Shown: positions 44,391-56,368, numbered from the stretch's first letter. The stretch is DNA of 64,000 bases from Polynucleobacter sp. es-MAR-4 (GCF_018882055.1 NZ_JACVPF010000001.1:62001-126000), one strand, 5' to 3'. Notes: generated by a model from the sequence alone, not told the origin. Translations and numbers: made by a program.

Positions 44391-45685
44391 CCAGCTTGCA
44401 CGATAGACACATTAAGCCATTAATCCTTGCTGGATTAAATGGTGAGAACTGGCGTTTAAAAGATTACGAAAGCCGTGGCGGATATCAGCAGTTACGTCGC
44501 ATCATCAATGACAAAATCGCGCCGGATGCGATCATTGCTGAATTAAAAGCCTCATCATTACGTGGTCGTGGAGGCGCAGGCTTCCCAACAGGATTGAAGT
44601 GGAGCTTTATGCCACGCCAATTCCCTGGCCAAAAGTATTTAGTTTGCAATAGTGACGAAGGTGAGCCGGGTACTTTTAAAGACCGCGACATCATGCGTTA
44701 TAACCCGCATGCCTTGATTGAGGGCATGATTATTGGTGCCTACACCATGGGCATCACGGTGGGTTACAACTATATCCACGGCGAAATTTGGGAAGTCTAT
44801 TCTCGTTTCGAAGAAGCGCTTGAAGAAGCTCGTGCCGCCGGATATCTTGGCGACAAAATCATGGGAAGTGATTTCAACTTCCAGTTGCACGCTGCTCCAG
44901 GATGGGGTGCATACATCTGTGGTGAAGAGACGGCGCTCTTAGAGTCGCTTGAAGGTAAGAAAGGCCAGCCTCGCTTCAAGCCACCATTCCCTGCTAGCTT
45001 TGGTTTGTATGGCAAGCCGACTACGATCAATAACACTGAAACATTTGCTGCCGTGCCATTCATCATGGCAATTGGTGGCCCAGCGTATTTAGAGTTGGGC
45101 AAACCAAATAACGGCGGCACAAAGATTTTCTCAATCTCCGGCGACGTTACTTATCCAGGTAATTATGAGATTCCATTGGGCACACCATTTGCTGAGCTAT
45201 TGAAGCTTGCTGGTGGCATGCGTGATGGCATTCCATTAAAGGCGGTAATTCCTGGTGGATCTTCTTCACCAGTTATTCCTGGTGCCGAGATGATGACGCT
45301 CACCATGGATTACGACAGCATTGCGAAAGCAGGTTCGATGTTGGGATCTGGTGCAGTGATCGTGATGAATGAAACACGCTGCATGGTTCGCGCCTTAGAG
45401 CGTCTGTCTTACTTCTATCACGAAGAATCTTGTGGTCAGTGCACCCCATGTCGTGAGGGTACTGGCTGGTTGTGGCGCATTGTTCACCGCATTGAGCATG
45501 GCGAAGGCCGCCCAGAGGATTTAGATTTATTAAATGATGTAGCGGCAAACATTCAGGGTCGCACGATTTGTGCCCTAGGTGATGCAGCTGCTATGCCAGT
45601 TCGTGGCATGTTGAAGCATTACATGGATGAATTTGCGTATCACGTAGAACATAAGCGCTGCTTAGATTCTGCGAAACCTTTATAA
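44387..45685 (+). CDS. nuoF: NADH-quinone oxidoreductase subunit F
   Basis: 432 residues, the NADH-binding 51-kDa subunit with FMN and cluster N3. [17 protein letters not shown] binds [21 protein letters not shown] binds FMN, and [11 protein letters not shown] plus a later Cys (RTICALGD) ligate N3. The length fits. It overlaps nuoE by four bases. Confidence 0.97.
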   Translation: MTSLHDRHIKPLILAGLNGENWRLKDYESRGGYQQLRRIINDKIAPDAIIAELKASSLRGRGGAGFPTGLKWSFMPRQFPGQKYLVCNSDEGEPGTFKDRDIMRYNPHALIEGMIIGAYTMGITVGYNYIHGEIWEVYSRFEEALEEARAAGYLGDKIMGSDFNFQLHAAPGWGAYICGEETALLESLEGKKGQPRFKPPFPASFGLYGKPTTINNTETFAAVPFIMAIGGPAYLELGKPNNGGTKIFSISGDVTYPGNYEIPLGTPFAELLKLAGGMRDGIPLKAVIPGGSSSPVIPGAEMMTLTMDYDSIAKAGSMLGSGAVIVMNETRCMVRALERLSYFYHEESCGQCTPCREGTGWLWRIVHRIEHGEGRPEDLDLLNDVAANIQGRTICALGDAAAMPVRGMLKHYMDEFAYHVEHKRCLDSAKPL

Positions 45686-45710
45686 GACATTGAGCACGGG
45701 ACATCTTAAA

Positions 45711-48032
45711 GTGAGCATGGTTGAAATCGAATTAGATGGTAAGGCAGTAGAAGTTCCGCAAGGTTCGATGGTGATGCACGCCGCGAACAAGCTCGGCACT
45801 TATATTCCACACTTCTGCTATCACAAGAAACTTTCTATCGCCGCTAACTGCCGTATGTGCTTAGTGGAAGTAGAGAAGGCACCAAAACCATTGCCAGCCT
45901 GCGCGACACCCGTGACCCAAGGCATGAAGGTCTTCACGCACTCCGCTAAAGCAGTTGAGGCGCAGCGCTCTGTCATGGAGTTCCTGTTGATTAACCATCC
46001 TTTAGATTGCCCAATTTGCGATCAAGGTGGCGAGTGTCAGTTACAAGATTTGGCAGTTGGTTACGGTAAATCGAATTCACGCTACGAAGAAGAAAAGCGT
46101 GTTGTATTCCACAAGAATGTAGGTCCACTCATCTCCATGCAAGAGATGACACGTTGTATTCACTGCACTCGTTGCGTACGCTTTGGTCAAGAAGTTGCCG
46201 GCGTAATGGAATTGGGTATGGTCAATCGCGGTGAACATTCTGAAATCACTACTTTCGCAGGTCAAACCATTGATTCAGAGCTATCTGGAAACATGATTGA
46301 TTTGTGCCCAGTAGGTGCGTTAACCAGCAAGCCTTTCCGCTATGCTGCGCGTACTTGGGAATTAGGTCGTAAACGCTCAGTCAGTCCGCATGACAGTCTT
46401 GGCGCGAACACGACTATTCAAACAAAAGCTAACAAAGTAATGCGTGTTGTTGCTTTAGAGAATGATGCAGTAAATGAGTGCTGGATTAGCGACCGTGATC
46501 GCTTTGCTTACGAAGGTCTTAATAGTGCAGATCGCGTAACTACACCCATGGTGAAGCAGGGCGGTCAGTGGTTAGAGACTGATTGGCATTCGGCAATGGA
46601 TTACGTTGCTCATTCACTCAAAACGATTTCCTCCGAAAGTGGCCCTGAGGCAGTTGCTGCTTTGGCGCATCCAATCTCCAGTACTGAAGAGTTGTATCTC
46701 CTTCAAAAGATGATTCGCGGATTAGGATCCAATCAAGTAGAGACTCGTTTACGTCAAACTGATGTGAAAGGTGCAGCTAACGCTCCTTGGTTAGGTATGC
46801 CGATTTCTAAAGTTAGCGAGCTCGATCGCGTTCTAGTAATTGGTAGCTTCTTGCGTAAAGAGCAGCCGTTGATCGCTACTCGTCTACGTGCAGGCGCAAA
46901 GCGCGGTTTACAGGTTTCACGCATCGATGCAGGTGGCGATGATTGGTTAATTCCTGCAACTAGTATTGCTGCTACTCCAGGTACATGGCTCAATGCATTG
47001 AGTGAAGTTGCTTTGGCGGTGGCTAAGGCGAAGTCTGCTACTGCTCCGGCCGGCACGCCAAACTTACCAGTGTCTGCTAGCGCGCAAAAGATTGCGGATA
47101 GCTTGCTTTCTGGTACATCCACTTCTGTATTGTTGGGTTCTGCCGCAATCGCGCATCCGCAAGCATCTAATTTGCATGTCTTGGCACAATTCATTGCTGA
47201 GCAAACTGGCGCAACTTTAGGTTTCTTGCCGGTTGGCGGTAACGCTGTTGGTGCTAGCTTGGTTAATGCGAACGGCGCCGGTATTGAATCAGTTCTTTCT
47301 GGCGATCGCCGCGCAGTGATCTTGATGAATATCGAACCAGATGCAGATTTGCCAAATCCTTCACAAGCACGCGCTGCGTTAGCAAAGGCTAATACTGTGA
47401 TTGCCTTGAGTGCTTATAAGAGCGCCGATCTCCTTGAGGTGGCCGATGTCATTCTGCCGATCTCTACATTTACGGAAACAGTGTCTACTTTTGTTAATTC
47501 CGAAGGCCGTGCACAAACGATTCAGCCAGCTGTAAAACCTTTGGGCGATTCACGTCCAGCATGGAAGGTTCTCCGGGTTCTTGGTGGTTTGTTGAATTTG
47601 GATGGCTTCCTCTACAACATGCCTGAAGAGGTATTGGGTGAGGCGCTTGGTGAAAATTACTGCACTAAGTTGTCAAATCAATCTACAGCTACTGGCTTAA
47701 GCAATAGTAATGTAGCTCCATCAACAGGTTTAGAGCGCATATCTGATGTCGGCATTTACGCCGGCGATCAAATCGTACGTCGTTCATCAGCATTGCAGTT
47801 AACTCGTGATGCTAAGCGTGGCAATCAAGTTGGATTGGGTCAAGCGCTCTTTAATGAGTTGGGCTTGAAAGAGGGTGATGCTGTGCGAGTGACCCAAGGT
47901 GATCAGTCTGTAGATTTGCCTGTCACATTGGAAGCGAACTTAGCTAAAGGTGCCATCAGAATTTCTGCGGGCACTATGGCTAGCGCTAAATTGGGATCGA
48001 TGTTTGGTCCTGTAACTGTTAGCAAGGCATAA
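45711..48032 (+). CDS. nuoG: NADH-quinone oxidoreductase subunit G
   Basis: About 773 residues, the large Fe-S subunit. GTG 45711 is preferred because CGGGAC lies eight bases upstream; ATG 45717 (MVEIELDG) is the alternative. The [2Fe-2S] N1b ligands are in [15 protein letters not shown] and PACATP; the His-ligated N5 in [18 protein letters not shown]4 in [13 protein letters not shown] and LCPVGAL. The extra cluster N7 cysteines of the E. coli type are absent ([10 protein letters not shown] in that place). The molybdopterin-oxidoreductase-like C-terminus is present. Confidence 0.95.
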   Translation: MSMVEIELDGKAVEVPQGSMVMHAANKLGTYIPHFCYHKKLSIAANCRMCLVEVEKAPKPLPACATPVTQGMKVFTHSAKAVEAQRSVMEFLLINHPLDCPICDQGGECQLQDLAVGYGKSNSRYEEEKRVVFHKNVGPLISMQEMTRCIHCTRCVRFGQEVAGVMELGMVNRGEHSEITTFAGQTIDSELSGNMIDLCPVGALTSKPFRYAARTWELGRKRSVSPHDSLGANTTIQTKANKVMRVVALENDAVNECWISDRDRFAYEGLNSADRVTTPMVKQGGQWLETDWHSAMDYVAHSLKTISSESGPEAVAALAHPISSTEELYLLQKMIRGLGSNQVETRLRQTDVKGAANAPWLGMPISKVSELDRVLVIGSFLRKEQPLIATRLRAGAKRGLQVSRIDAGGDDWLIPATSIAATPGTWLNALSEVALAVAKAKSATAPAGTPNLPVSASAQKIADSLLSGTSTSVLLGSAAIAHPQASNLHVLAQFIAEQTGATLGFLPVGGNAVGASLVNANGAGIESVLSGDRRAVILMNIEPDADLPNPSQARAALAKANTVIALSAYKSADLLEVADVILPISTFTETVSTFVNSEGRAQTIQPAVKPLGDSRPAWKVLRVLGGLLNLDGFLYNMPEEVLGEALGENYCTKLSNQSTATGLSNSNVAPSTGLERISDVGIYAGDQIVRRSSALQLTRDAKRGNQVGLGQALFNELGLKEGDAVRVTQGDQSVDLPVTLEANLAKGAIRISAGTMASAKLGSMFGPVTVSKA

Positions 48033-48040
48033 GGGACGAG

Positions 48041-49114
48041 ATGGATAATTTCTTGAACCTCATTACCACCCAAGGTGAGGCCATCTTCGGCTCATTATGG
48101 CCACTTGTCTGGGCATTGGTACGTATCGTAATAATCGTATTACCGATGTTTGGCGCAGTTGCTTATATGACTCTTTGGGAGCGTAAGTTAATCGGCTGGA
48201 TGCATATCCGTCTTGGACCAAATCGTGTTGGTCCTCTAGGCTTGCTGCAGCCAATCGCTGATGCCTTGAAGTTGTTGATGAAGGAGATTATTTCTCCGAC
48301 TCAGGCCAGCAAAGTACTGTATTTCATTGCACCTGTGATGGTGATCATGCCGGCTTTTGCTGCTTGGGCAGTGATCCCCTTCCAGGCAAAAATGGTCTTA
48401 GCTGATGTCAATGCTGGACTGCTATATGTAATGGCAATTTCATCCATTGGTGTTTATGGTGTGATCTTGGCGGGTTGGTCATCTAACTCCAAGTATCCAT
48501 TCCTGGGTGCTATGCGTGCTTCGGCGCAAATGATTTCTTATGAAATTGCAATGGGCTTTGCATTGGTTACCGTGTTGTTGACTTCTGGCTCTTTGAACTT
48601 GAGCACGATTGTGGCTTCACAGGAGCAGGGCTATTTCGCCAGCGTAGGCTTGAACTTCCTTTCTTGGAATTGGTTGCCATTGCTGCCGATGTTTGTGATT
48701 TACTTTATCTCCGGTGTTGCTGAAACGAATCGCCATCCATTCGACGTCGTTGAGGGTGAGTCTGAGATTGTTGCTGGCCATATGGTTGAGTACTCCGGTA
48801 TGGCATTTGCCATGTTCTTCTTGGCTGAATACGCCAATATGATCTTGATCGCAGCATTAGCAGCAACGATGTTCTTAGGCGGCTGGTTGCCTATTGTGGA
48901 TTTACCAATTTTGCGCGATATCCCAGGCTTCTTCTGGCTATTTGCTAAAACTTTCTTCCTCTTATCTTGCGTTATCTGGTTACGCGCTACATTGCCACGT
49001 TATCGCTATGACCAAATTATGCGTTTGGGTTGGAAGATCTTTATTCCTATCTCTGTATTCTGGGTAGTTGTCGTTGGTGCATGGGTTGTATCCCCATTGA
49101 ATATTTGGAAATAA
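48041..49114 (+). CDS. nuoH: NADH-quinone oxidoreductase subunit H
   Basis: 357 residues, eight membrane helices, forming the quinone chamber at the membrane-arm junction. [20 protein letters not shown] and [18 protein letters not shown], with the acidic E-channel residues, are the family signatures. AAGGGACGAG precedes the ATG. Confidence 0.97.
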   Translation: MDNFLNLITTQGEAIFGSLWPLVWALVRIVIIVLPMFGAVAYMTLWERKLIGWMHIRLGPNRVGPLGLLQPIADALKLLMKEIISPTQASKVLYFIAPVMVIMPAFAAWAVIPFQAKMVLADVNAGLLYVMAISSIGVYGVILAGWSSNSKYPFLGAMRASAQMISYEIAMGFALVTVLLTSGSLNLSTIVASQEQGYFASVGLNFLSWNWLPLLPMFVIYFISGVAETNRHPFDVVEGESEIVAGHMVEYSGMAFAMFFLAEYANMILIAALAATMFLGGWLPIVDLPILRDIPGFFWLFAKTFFLLSCVIWLRATLPRYRYDQIMRLGWKIFIPISVFWVVVVGAWVVSPLNIWK

Positions 49115-49125
49115 GTTGATCAATC

Positions 49126-49617
49126 ATGTTTAAGAAAATTTCCCAATTCCTCGATAGCTTGATGCTGAGAGATATTTTGACTGGTATGTCGATTACTGGT
49201 CGCTATCTCTTCAAGCCAAAAATTACTGTTCAATACCCTGAAGAGAAGACACCTCAGTCTGCCCGCTTTCGTGGTTTACATGCTTTACGCCGTTATGAAA
49301 ACGGGGAAGAGCGTTGTATTGGTTGTAAATTGTGCGAAGCCGTATGTCCTGCTTATGCAATCACAATTGAAACTGCTGAGCGCGATGACGGTACACGTCG
49401 CACCAGCCGTTATGACATTGACTTAACAAAGTGTATTTTCTGTGGCTTCTGTGAAGAGGCTTGTCCAGTTGACGCTATTGTTGAAACCAATATTTTTGAA
49501 TATTTCGGTGATAAGCGCGGTGATTTGTATTTCACTAAAGAAATGCTTTTGGCCGTAGGCGATAAGTATGAAAAAGATATTGCCGCTAACCGCGCAGCTG
49601 ATGCGCCTTATCGTTAA
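49126..49617 (+). CDS. nuoI: NADH-quinone oxidoreductase subunit I
   Basis: 163 residues with two [4Fe-4S] ferredoxin motifs, [12 protein letters not shown] and [12 protein letters not shown], for clusters N6a and N6b that lead electrons to N2. The N-terminal amphipathic helix anchors it at the membrane arm. Confidence 0.97.
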   Translation: MFKKISQFLDSLMLRDILTGMSITGRYLFKPKITVQYPEEKTPQSARFRGLHALRRYENGEERCIGCKLCEAVCPAYAITIETAERDDGTRRTSRYDIDLTKCIFCGFCEEACPVDAIVETNIFEYFGDKRGDLYFTKEMLLAVGDKYEKDIAANRAADAPYR

Positions 49618-49638
49618 TCGAATAGAGCACAACGACAT

Positions 49639-50286
49639 ATGACATTCGATACTTCTACACTTTTTGCAGTTTTCTTTTATGCCTTTGCTGGCCTTTTGGT
49701 GTTTTCAGCATTGCGCGTGATTACTGCACGCAATCCAGTGCATGCCGCATTGTTTTTAGTCCTCGCTTTCTTCTGCGCCTCTGGTTTGTGGATGCTCCTC
49801 AAGGCAGAGTTCTTAAGTCTTGCCCTGATTCTTGTATACGTTGGCGCCGTAATGGTGCTCTTCCTGTTCGTAGTGATGATGCTCGATCTTGATCTTGAGC
49901 ATTTGCGCCGTGATTTCAAGAAATTCCTGCCTGTAGCGTTTTTGATGGGTGCGGTGATCGTTTTGGAATTGTCTATCGTCCTGATTCGTAGCTTTATTGG
50001 TACTAGCGCGCCAGTGCAACCAATGCTCGAAGAAATGACAACTAGCAATACACAAGCTTTGGGTATGTTGATCTTCGTGGATTATGTTTATGCCTTCGAG
50101 GTGGCTGGTGTGATTTTGTTGGTGGCGATCATTGCAGCTGTTGCCTTGACTTTGCGTAATCGCAAAGACTCCAAGTCCCAAAATATTCATGAGCAGGTCA
50201 ATGTGAACTCTGCTGATCGTATGCGTATTGTCAAGATGGGCTCTGATATGGCCGCAAAGCAAGATGTTCGCGGGGAGAAGAAATGA
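49639..50286 (+). CDS. nuoJ: NADH-quinone oxidoreductase subunit J
   Basis: 215 residues with five membrane helices; [20 protein letters not shown] in helix 3 contains the conserved pi-bulge region. The C-terminus is a charged cytoplasmic tail longer than the membrane part needs. The stop overlaps nuoK by ATGA. Confidence 0.95.
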   Translation: MTFDTSTLFAVFFYAFAGLLVFSALRVITARNPVHAALFLVLAFFCASGLWMLLKAEFLSLALILVYVGAVMVLFLFVVMMLDLDLEHLRRDFKKFLPVAFLMGAVIVLELSIVLIRSFIGTSAPVQPMLEEMTTSNTQALGMLIFVDYVYAFEVAGVILLVAIIAAVALTLRNRKDSKSQNIHEQVNVNSADRMRIVKMGSDMAAKQDVRGEKK

Positions 50287-50591
50287 CTATTACCCTAGCT
50301 CACTACTTAGTGCTTGGCGCAATTTTATTTGCGACTAGCGTGATTGGCATCTTCTTAAATCGCAAGAACGTCATTGTGCTTTTAATGGCAATTGAGTTGA
50401 TGCTTCTATCGGTGAACATGAACTTTGTAGCCTTCTCCCATTATTTGGGTGATATGGCTGGTCAAGTATTCGTATTCTTTATTTTGACTGTGGCTGCTGC
50501 TGAGGCAGCGATCGGTTTGGCAATCTTGGTTGTTCTCTTCCGTAAGGTGGACACCATCAATGCTGAAGACCTTGACCACCTAAAAGGCTAG
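50283..50591 (+). CDS. nuoK: NADH-quinone oxidoreductase subunit K
   Basis: 102 residues, three membrane helices with the two conserved membrane Glu residues in [15 protein letters not shown] and [11 protein letters not shown], part of a proton channel. It starts inside the nuoJ stop and ends 2 bp before nuoL. Confidence 0.96.
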   Translation: MTITLAHYLVLGAILFATSVIGIFLNRKNVIVLLMAIELMLLSVNMNFVAFSHYLGDMAGQVFVFFILTVAAAEAAIGLAILVVLFRKVDTINAEDLDHLKG

Positions 50592-50593
50592 TC

Positions 50594-52654
50594 ATGCAAT
50601 TGACACTTACTCTCCCTGTTCTCTGCGCAATTCCGCTGGCCCCATTGTTTGGCTCCGCAATTGCGGGCTTCTTCGGCACCAAATTAGGTGGCAATCGCAT
50701 CGGTAACGGCGCTTGCCAGTTTGTAACCATTCTTGGTGTGATGATCGCCTTTGTCTTGTCATGCTTCGTGCTGGTACAAGTCATGGATGGGTTCTATTTC
50801 AATGGCACCGTGTATCGCTGGATGCAATTGGGTGAACTCAATCTGGATATTGGTTTCTTAATTGACCCGCTGACAGCCACCATGATGTGTGTGGTGACCT
50901 TTGTATCTTTGATGGTCCATATCTACACGATTGGATACATGCAGGGCGAAGAGGGCTACAACCGCTTCTTCTCTTACATCTCGCTCTTTACCTTCGCCAT
51001 GTTGATGTTGGTGATGAGCAATAACCTCTTGCAACTCTTCTTTGGTTGGGAAGCGGTGGGCGTAGTTTCTTATTTATTGATTGGCTTTTACTATGAGCGC
51101 CAATCTGCCGTATTTGCCAATATGAAGGCCTTCTTGGTTAACCGTGTTGGTGACTTTGGTTTCATTCTAGGTATTGGCTTGTTGTTGGCCAGTACTGGTT
51201 CAATGAACTACGACGTGATCTTTGCTCAAAACACGGCACTAGCTGCGCAAACATTGCCTGGCACTAGCTGGAATTTAGTCACCGTAGCTTGTATCTGCCT
51301 CTTTATTGGCGCAATGGGTAAGTCTGCACAGTTCCCATTGCATGTTTGGTTGCCTGATTCGATGGAAGGCCCAACCCCAATTTCTGCATTGATTCATGCT
51401 GCAACGATGGTGACTGCCGGTATCTTCATGGTGTCACGTATGTCGCCGCTATTTGAATTGTCTGATGCAGCCTTGAGCTTCATCTTGGTGATTGGTTCTA
51501 TCACTGCGCTATTTATGGGTTTCTTGGGCATAGTCCAGACCGACATCAAGCGAGTAGTTGCTTATTCAACCTTGTCACAGTTGGGTTACATGACTGTTGC
51601 CTTGGGTGTATCCGCCTATCCGGTGGCGATCTTCCATTTGATGACGCATGCATTCTTTAAGGCGCTCTTGTTCCTTGCGGCTGGTAGCGTGATCTTGGGA
51701 ATGCACCATGAGCAAGATATGCGCAAAATGGGCGGCCTCTGGAAGTACATGCCAATTACTTGCCTAATGATGTTGTTGGGTAACTTAGCATTGATTGGTA
51801 CACCATTCTTCTCAGGTTTCTACTCTAAAGACTCCATCATTGAGGCGGTAGCTGCTAGCCATATTCCTGGTTCTGGCTTTGCTTACTTCGCAGTGATGGC
51901 CAGCGTCTTTGTAACGGCTTTGTATTCTTTCCGTCTGTACTTCTATGTATTTCACGGCAAAGCCCGCTGGGGTCATGCAGATGCTCACGCACACGATCAC
52001 CATCACGATCATGCAGAGCAGGGTGATGATCACGCGCACCACGGTTTGGCTCCTGGCCAAAAGCCACATGAGTCACCATTTGTTGTGACCTTACCTTTGA
52101 TCTTGTTGGCGATTCCTTCCGTCATCATTGGTTACTACACGATTACACCTTTGTTGTTTGGCACTTATTTTGGCGATTCCATCTTTGTGGATATCGGCAA
52201 GCATCCAGCTATGAAAGAACTTGCTGAAGAGTTCCATGGCCCAGTTGCGATGGCAATGCATTCCTTGACTTCACCAGTATTGCTTCTCGTTGTGCTGGGT
52301 GTATTAACTGCTGCGATTGGTTATCTCTGGGCACCAAAGTTGCCTGGTGTTGTTGCGCAGGCATTCGCTCCAATCAAGAAGCTCTTGGATAACAAATACT
52401 ATTTAGATGATTTAAACCAAGCAGTATTTTCTAAGGGCTTGCTGTGGATCGGTGGCGTCTTGTGGCATCGCGGCGATCAACAAGCTATTGATGGCTTCTT
52501 GGTTAACGGTAGCGCACATGCAGTAGGGCGCTTTTCTGCGGTGATTCGCCATTTGCAATCCGGTTATCTCTATCACTATGCCTTCGCAATGATTGCGGGC
52601 TTAGCGGTATTGCTAGCTTGGGTTTTGTACGCTTACCTGCCTTTTGTTCGCTAG
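50594..52654 (+). CDS. nuoL: NADH-quinone oxidoreductase subunit L
   Basis: 686 residues, the distal antiporter-like subunit with about sixteen membrane helices and a long lateral helix at the C-terminus. FFGWEAVGVVSYLLIGF and GKSAQFPLHVWLPDSMEGPT are family signatures with the proton-channel Glu and Lys. A His/Asp-rich loop (about residues 454-490) carries ten His within 24 residues, unlike E. coli NuoL. The frame is otherwise normal. Confidence 0.96.
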   Translation: MQLTLTLPVLCAIPLAPLFGSAIAGFFGTKLGGNRIGNGACQFVTILGVMIAFVLSCFVLVQVMDGFYFNGTVYRWMQLGELNLDIGFLIDPLTATMMCVVTFVSLMVHIYTIGYMQGEEGYNRFFSYISLFTFAMLMLVMSNNLLQLFFGWEAVGVVSYLLIGFYYERQSAVFANMKAFLVNRVGDFGFILGIGLLLASTGSMNYDVIFAQNTALAAQTLPGTSWNLVTVACICLFIGAMGKSAQFPLHVWLPDSMEGPTPISALIHAATMVTAGIFMVSRMSPLFELSDAALSFILVIGSITALFMGFLGIVQTDIKRVVAYSTLSQLGYMTVALGVSAYPVAIFHLMTHAFFKALLFLAAGSVILGMHHEQDMRKMGGLWKYMPITCLMMLLGNLALIGTPFFSGFYSKDSIIEAVAASHIPGSGFAYFAVMASVFVTALYSFRLYFYVFHGKARWGHADAHAHDHHHDHAEQGDDHAHHGLAPGQKPHESPFVVTLPLILLAIPSVIIGYYTITPLLFGTYFGDSIFVDIGKHPAMKELAEEFHGPVAMAMHSLTSPVLLLVVLGVLTAAIGYLWAPKLPGVVAQAFAPIKKLLDNKYYLDDLNQAVFSKGLLWIGGVLWHRGDQQAIDGFLVNGSAHAVGRFSAVIRHLQSGYLYHYAFAMIAGLAVLLAWVLYAYLPFVR

Positions 52655-52678
52655 GCCTTTGTTACTTAAGTAGCCATC

Positions 52679-54145
52679 ATGATTCTTTCTTACGCCATCT
52701 GGATCCCGATTTTCTTCGGCATCATTATTTTGTTCTACGGTTCGGAGAGGCCGACTGCCGGTGTTCGCTGGTTAGCTCTCTTTGGGTCGGTGCTTGGCTT
52801 TATTGCAACACTGCCGTTGATCATCCATTTTGATATCGCCAACCCTGGCATGCAGTTTGTTGAAAAGATCAGCTGGATTCCTCGCTACGACATTAACTAT
52901 CACTTAGGTATCGACGGTATCTCTGTTTGGTTCATCGTTTTAACTGCATTTATCAATATTTTTGTAGTGATTGCTGCATGGGAAGTAATTGATAAGAAGG
53001 TCTCGCAGTACATGGCCTCTTTCTTAATCCTTTCTGGCTTAATGATTGGTGTATTCGCCGCTTTAGATGCTTTGTTGTTCTACGTATTCTTCGAAGCAAC
53101 TTTGATTCCGATGTACATCATCATTGGTGTGTGGGGCGGTCATAACCGTATCTACGCAGCATTTAAGTTCTTCTTGTATACATTGCTTGGCTCATTACTC
53201 ACTTTGATTGCCATGCTGTACCTGTACAACGTGACAAATACCTTTGATATCTTGTCATGGCATAACGCTCGCCTCGACATCGTTGAGCAAATTCTCCTTT
53301 TCTTTGCTTTCTTCATGGCTTTCGCTGTGAAAGTACCAATGTGGCCATTACATACTTGGTTGCCAGATGTGCACGTAGAAGCGCCGACTGGTGGCTCTGT
53401 CGTGTTGGCTGCAATCATGTTGAAGCTTGGTGCTTATGGTTTCTTGCGTTTCTCTCTACCAATTGCACCTGATGCAAGTCAATTCCTTGGTCCATTTGTT
53501 ATCTTCCTATCACTGGTGGCTGTGATCTATGTAGGTGCAGTAGCCTTGGTCCAGAAAGATATGAAGAAGTTGGTAGCCTACTCATCAGTAGCGCATATGG
53601 GCTTTGTAACACTTGGCTTCTTCCTCTTTAGCCCTCTGGGTATTGAGGGCGGTATTGTCCAGATGATTTCCCATGGCTTCGTTGCTGGGGCAATGTTCCT
53701 CTCTATCGGCGTTTTGTATGACCGCATGCATACCCGTCAAATTGCTGATTACGGTGGCGTTGTACATCGTATGCCTGCATTTACTGCTTTTGCGGTTTTG
53801 ATGGCAATGGCTAACTGTGGTTTGCCTGCTACCTCCGGTTTCGTGGGTGAGTTCATGGTGATCCTGGCTGCGGTTGATTACGACTTTGTGATTGGTATCC
53901 TGGCAGCGACTGCTTTGATTTTGGGTGCCGCTTATTCTTTATGGATGGTGAAGCGAGTCTTCTTTGGCGCAATCACTAATCAGCATGTTGAGGAATTAAA
54001 AGACCTCAATGCACGTGAGTATTTCATGATGGCAGTACTGTCTATTTGCGTGATCGGTATGGGTGTTTATCCAAAACCGTTTACCGACATCATTCATCCA
54101 GCCGTGATTAATCTGCTGCAGCATGTTGCTGTTAGCAAACTCTGA
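52679..54145 (+). CDS. nuoM: NADH-quinone oxidoreductase subunit M
   Basis: 488 residues, about fourteen membrane helices, antiporter-like. Signatures include FFEATLIPMYIIIGVWGG and KVPMWPLHTWLPDVHVEAPT with the conserved Glu and Lys of the proton channel. It starts 24 bp after nuoL. Confidence 0.97.
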   Translation: MILSYAIWIPIFFGIIILFYGSERPTAGVRWLALFGSVLGFIATLPLIIHFDIANPGMQFVEKISWIPRYDINYHLGIDGISVWFIVLTAFINIFVVIAAWEVIDKKVSQYMASFLILSGLMIGVFAALDALLFYVFFEATLIPMYIIIGVWGGHNRIYAAFKFFLYTLLGSLLTLIAMLYLYNVTNTFDILSWHNARLDIVEQILLFFAFFMAFAVKVPMWPLHTWLPDVHVEAPTGGSVVLAAIMLKLGAYGFLRFSLPIAPDASQFLGPFVIFLSLVAVIYVGAVALVQKDMKKLVAYSSVAHMGFVTLGFFLFSPLGIEGGIVQMISHGFVAGAMFLSIGVLYDRMHTRQIADYGGVVHRMPAFTAFAVLMAMANCGLPATSGFVGEFMVILAAVDYDFVIGILAATALILGAAYSLWMVKRVFFGAITNQHVEELKDLNAREYFMMAVLSICVIGMGVYPKPFTDIIHPAVINLLQHVAVSKL

Positions 54146-54155
54146 GTAAAAGCTA

Positions 54156-55661
54156 ATGCAAGCATTTGACCTATACGCCGTACTGCCGGAACTCGTTTTA
54201 CTTGTAGCCGCTTGCCTCCTGTTGGTGGCAAGCGTTTATGTTCCTGAACGTCAGCCAGCAACCCCTGGTGTAGAGCAAGATATTTTCCATACGCCGCGTG
54301 GCGTAGGTTTTGTCTACTTTTTCTCCATCATTTTGTTGGTCTATTTGATCTTTGCATTTGTAGGTCGCATTGGAGATGTTTCCGTTGTTGCTATGAACGG
54401 TTTATTCCAGTCTGATCCAATTTCAAACCTCTTAAAAGCTTGCTCCTGCGGTGCGGTATTGGTGAGCTTGGTATATTCAAAGCAATACCTCACAGATCGT
54501 GCGATGTTCCGTCCAGATTTCATTGTCTTGGTATTGCTGGCTTTGTTGGGGCAGTGCGTATTGATCTCCGGTGCCAATTTGTTGACCCTCTATTTGGGTC
54601 TTGAGTTGATGGCTTTGCCTACCTATGCTTTGGTAGCGATGCGTCACAGCAACGAGAAGAGTGTAGAGGCGGCTATTAAGTACTTCATTCTTGGCGCTCT
54701 AGCATCTGGTTTCTTGCTCTATGGCATGTCGATGCTGTACGGAGTAACCGGTTCACTCGATTTAATTGAAATCTTTAGAACGGTTGCTGATCCACGTGTT
54801 AATCATTTAGTGATGGCCTTTGGATTAGTCTTCATTGTGTCTGGTTTGGCTTTCAAACTCGGTGTTGTGCCATTCCATATGTGGGTTCCGGATGTGTATC
54901 AAGGGGCGCCAACAGCGGTTACCTTAATGATTGCCGCAGCCCCTAAGATTGCTGCCTTTGCTTTATTGTTCCGCTTACTCGTAAATACTTTATTGCCGCT
55001 CTTGGGCGATTGGCAGCCGATGCTTGTCCTATTGGCCATCCTGTCCTTAGTGGTGGGTAACGTGACAGCTATTGCTCAAACCAATATGAAACGCATGTTG
55101 GCTTACTCTGCGATTGCGCAGATGGGCTTTGTATTGCTAGGCATGTTATCTGTATTTGACGACCATGCATTTAGTGCAGCAATGTTCTATGCCATCACTT
55201 ATGTATTAACCACTTTGGGAAGCTTCGGACTCTTGATGATGTTGTCACGCAAGGGTCACGATTGCGAAACTATTGATGACCTCAAGGGCTTAAATAAGCG
55301 CCACCCTTGGTTCGCATTTATCGGTCTGGTGATGATGTTCTCTTTAGCTGGTATTCCGCCGACAGTAGGCTTTGCTGCTAAGTTGGGTGTACTTGAAGCT
55401 TTGGTAGATGGTGGGCACACATTCTTGGCCATTATTGCCGTGATCGCTTCATTGATTGGTGCCTTTTACTACCTCAGAGTGGTTAAAGTGATGTACTTCG
55501 ATGAACCCAAAGAAGAGCATGCTGCTGAGATAACTGGATCAGGCTTTGCTCGTGGTCTTTTAAGCTTGAATGCATTATTTGTACTGGCTTTGGGAATCTT
55601 CCCGGCTGGGCTGATGGCTGTGTGCCTAGACGCAATGCGCCGCACGCTACTGGGCTCATAA
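54156..55661 (+). CDS. nuoN: NADH-quinone oxidoreductase subunit N
   Basis: 501 residues, about fourteen membrane helices, antiporter-like. [17 protein letters not shown] and [21 protein letters not shown] are the family motifs; the latter holds the conserved Lys region. It is the last gene of the operon, closed by the terminator at 55688. Confidence 0.97.
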   Translation: MQAFDLYAVLPELVLLVAACLLLVASVYVPERQPATPGVEQDIFHTPRGVGFVYFFSIILLVYLIFAFVGRIGDVSVVAMNGLFQSDPISNLLKACSCGAVLVSLVYSKQYLTDRAMFRPDFIVLVLLALLGQCVLISGANLLTLYLGLELMALPTYALVAMRHSNEKSVEAAIKYFILGALASGFLLYGMSMLYGVTGSLDLIEIFRTVADPRVNHLVMAFGLVFIVSGLAFKLGVVPFHMWVPDVYQGAPTAVTLMIAAAPKIAAFALLFRLLVNTLLPLLGDWQPMLVLLAILSLVVGNVTAIAQTNMKRMLAYSAIAQMGFVLLGMLSVFDDHAFSAAMFYAITYVLTTLGSFGLLMMLSRKGHDCETIDDLKGLNKRHPWFAFIGLVMMFSLAGIPPTVGFAAKLGVLEALVDGGHTFLAIIAVIASLIGAFYYLRVVKVMYFDEPKEEHAAEITGSGFARGLLSLNALFVLALGIFPAGLMAVCLDAMRRTLLGS

Positions 55662-55687
55662 GTAAATAGGCTCTTTAGCTACTGATG

Positions 55688-55716
55688 AAGGCTCCGAATA
55701 GGAGCCTTTTTCTTTT
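55688..55716 (+). terminator. Intrinsic terminator of the nuo operon
   Basis: AGGCTCC (55689-55695) pairs with GGAGCCT (55701-55707), loop GAATA, followed by TTTTCTTTT. Confidence 0.92.
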
Positions 55717-55765
55717 CTGTCATTTGAGTTTTGTATGATGGAGATTCATTTAACGAAAGAGTGCA

Positions 55766-56368
55766 ATGACTGAAAAATCCTTTAATGACCTTCCTGCTGG
55801 CGATGCCCATTTGAGGGAAGAGCGTTTATCTGGGGAGGATATCTACGGCGGCATCTTTTTGAATATGAAGCGCGATCAGGTGAGTCTGCCTGATGGAAAG
55901 CAAGCAGTTCGTGAATATCTGACGCATCCTGGCGCAGTCGCTATATTGGCAATCTTGGATGATGGCAGGGTGCTGATGGAGCGCCAATATCGATATCCGA
56001 TTGCAAAAGCATGTATAGAAATACCTGCGGGCAAGCTAGAAATTGGTGAGGATCGATTACTCTGTGCCCAGCGAGAGCTAGAGGAAGAGACGGGCTATTC
56101 TGCAGGCAAGTGGAGCTTTATTCGCCGCATTCATCCAGTGATTTCCTATTCAACAGAATTTATTGATATCTACCTTGCTGAAGATTTGGTCTCCGGCAAA
56201 AGCCATCTGGATGATGAGGAATTTTTAGATGTATTTGCTGCCCCTCTTGACCAACTATTGGAGTGGGTGGAGCAGGGCGAAATTACAGATGTGAAGACGA
56301 CGATAGCGACTTATTGGCTAGATCGATATCGCCGTGGCCTAGTGAGTCCCACGCCTATCCCGGGGTAA
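55766..56368 (+). CDS. Nudix hydrolase, ADP-ribose pyrophosphatase-like
   Basis: 200 residues. The full Nudix box is present, beginning GKLEIGE and ending RELEEETGY (G-x5-E-x7-R-E-U-x-E-E-x-G-U), which binds the metal ions. The upstream LMERQYRYPIAKACIEIPAG is typical of ADP-ribose pyrophosphatases (NudF type), and the downstream VISYSTEFIDIYLAE is also conserved. It probably cleaves ADP-ribose or a related nucleotide sugar. The gene follows the nuo terminator, with a separate promoter expected. Confidence 0.9.
   Translation: MTEKSFNDLPAGDAHLREERLSGEDIYGGIFLNMKRDQVSLPDGKQAVREYLTHPGAVAILAILDDGRVLMERQYRYPIAKACIEIPAGKLEIGEDRLLCAQRELEEETGYSAGKWSFIRRIHPVISYSTEFIDIYLAEDLVSGKSHLDDEEFLDVFAAPLDQLLEWVEQGEITDVKTTIATYWLDRYRRGLVSPTPIPG

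Noticed and set aside
51812..52079. Minus-strand ORFs opposite the nuoL His-rich segment
   Set aside because: They mirror the His/Asp codons of NuoL and have no independent support.
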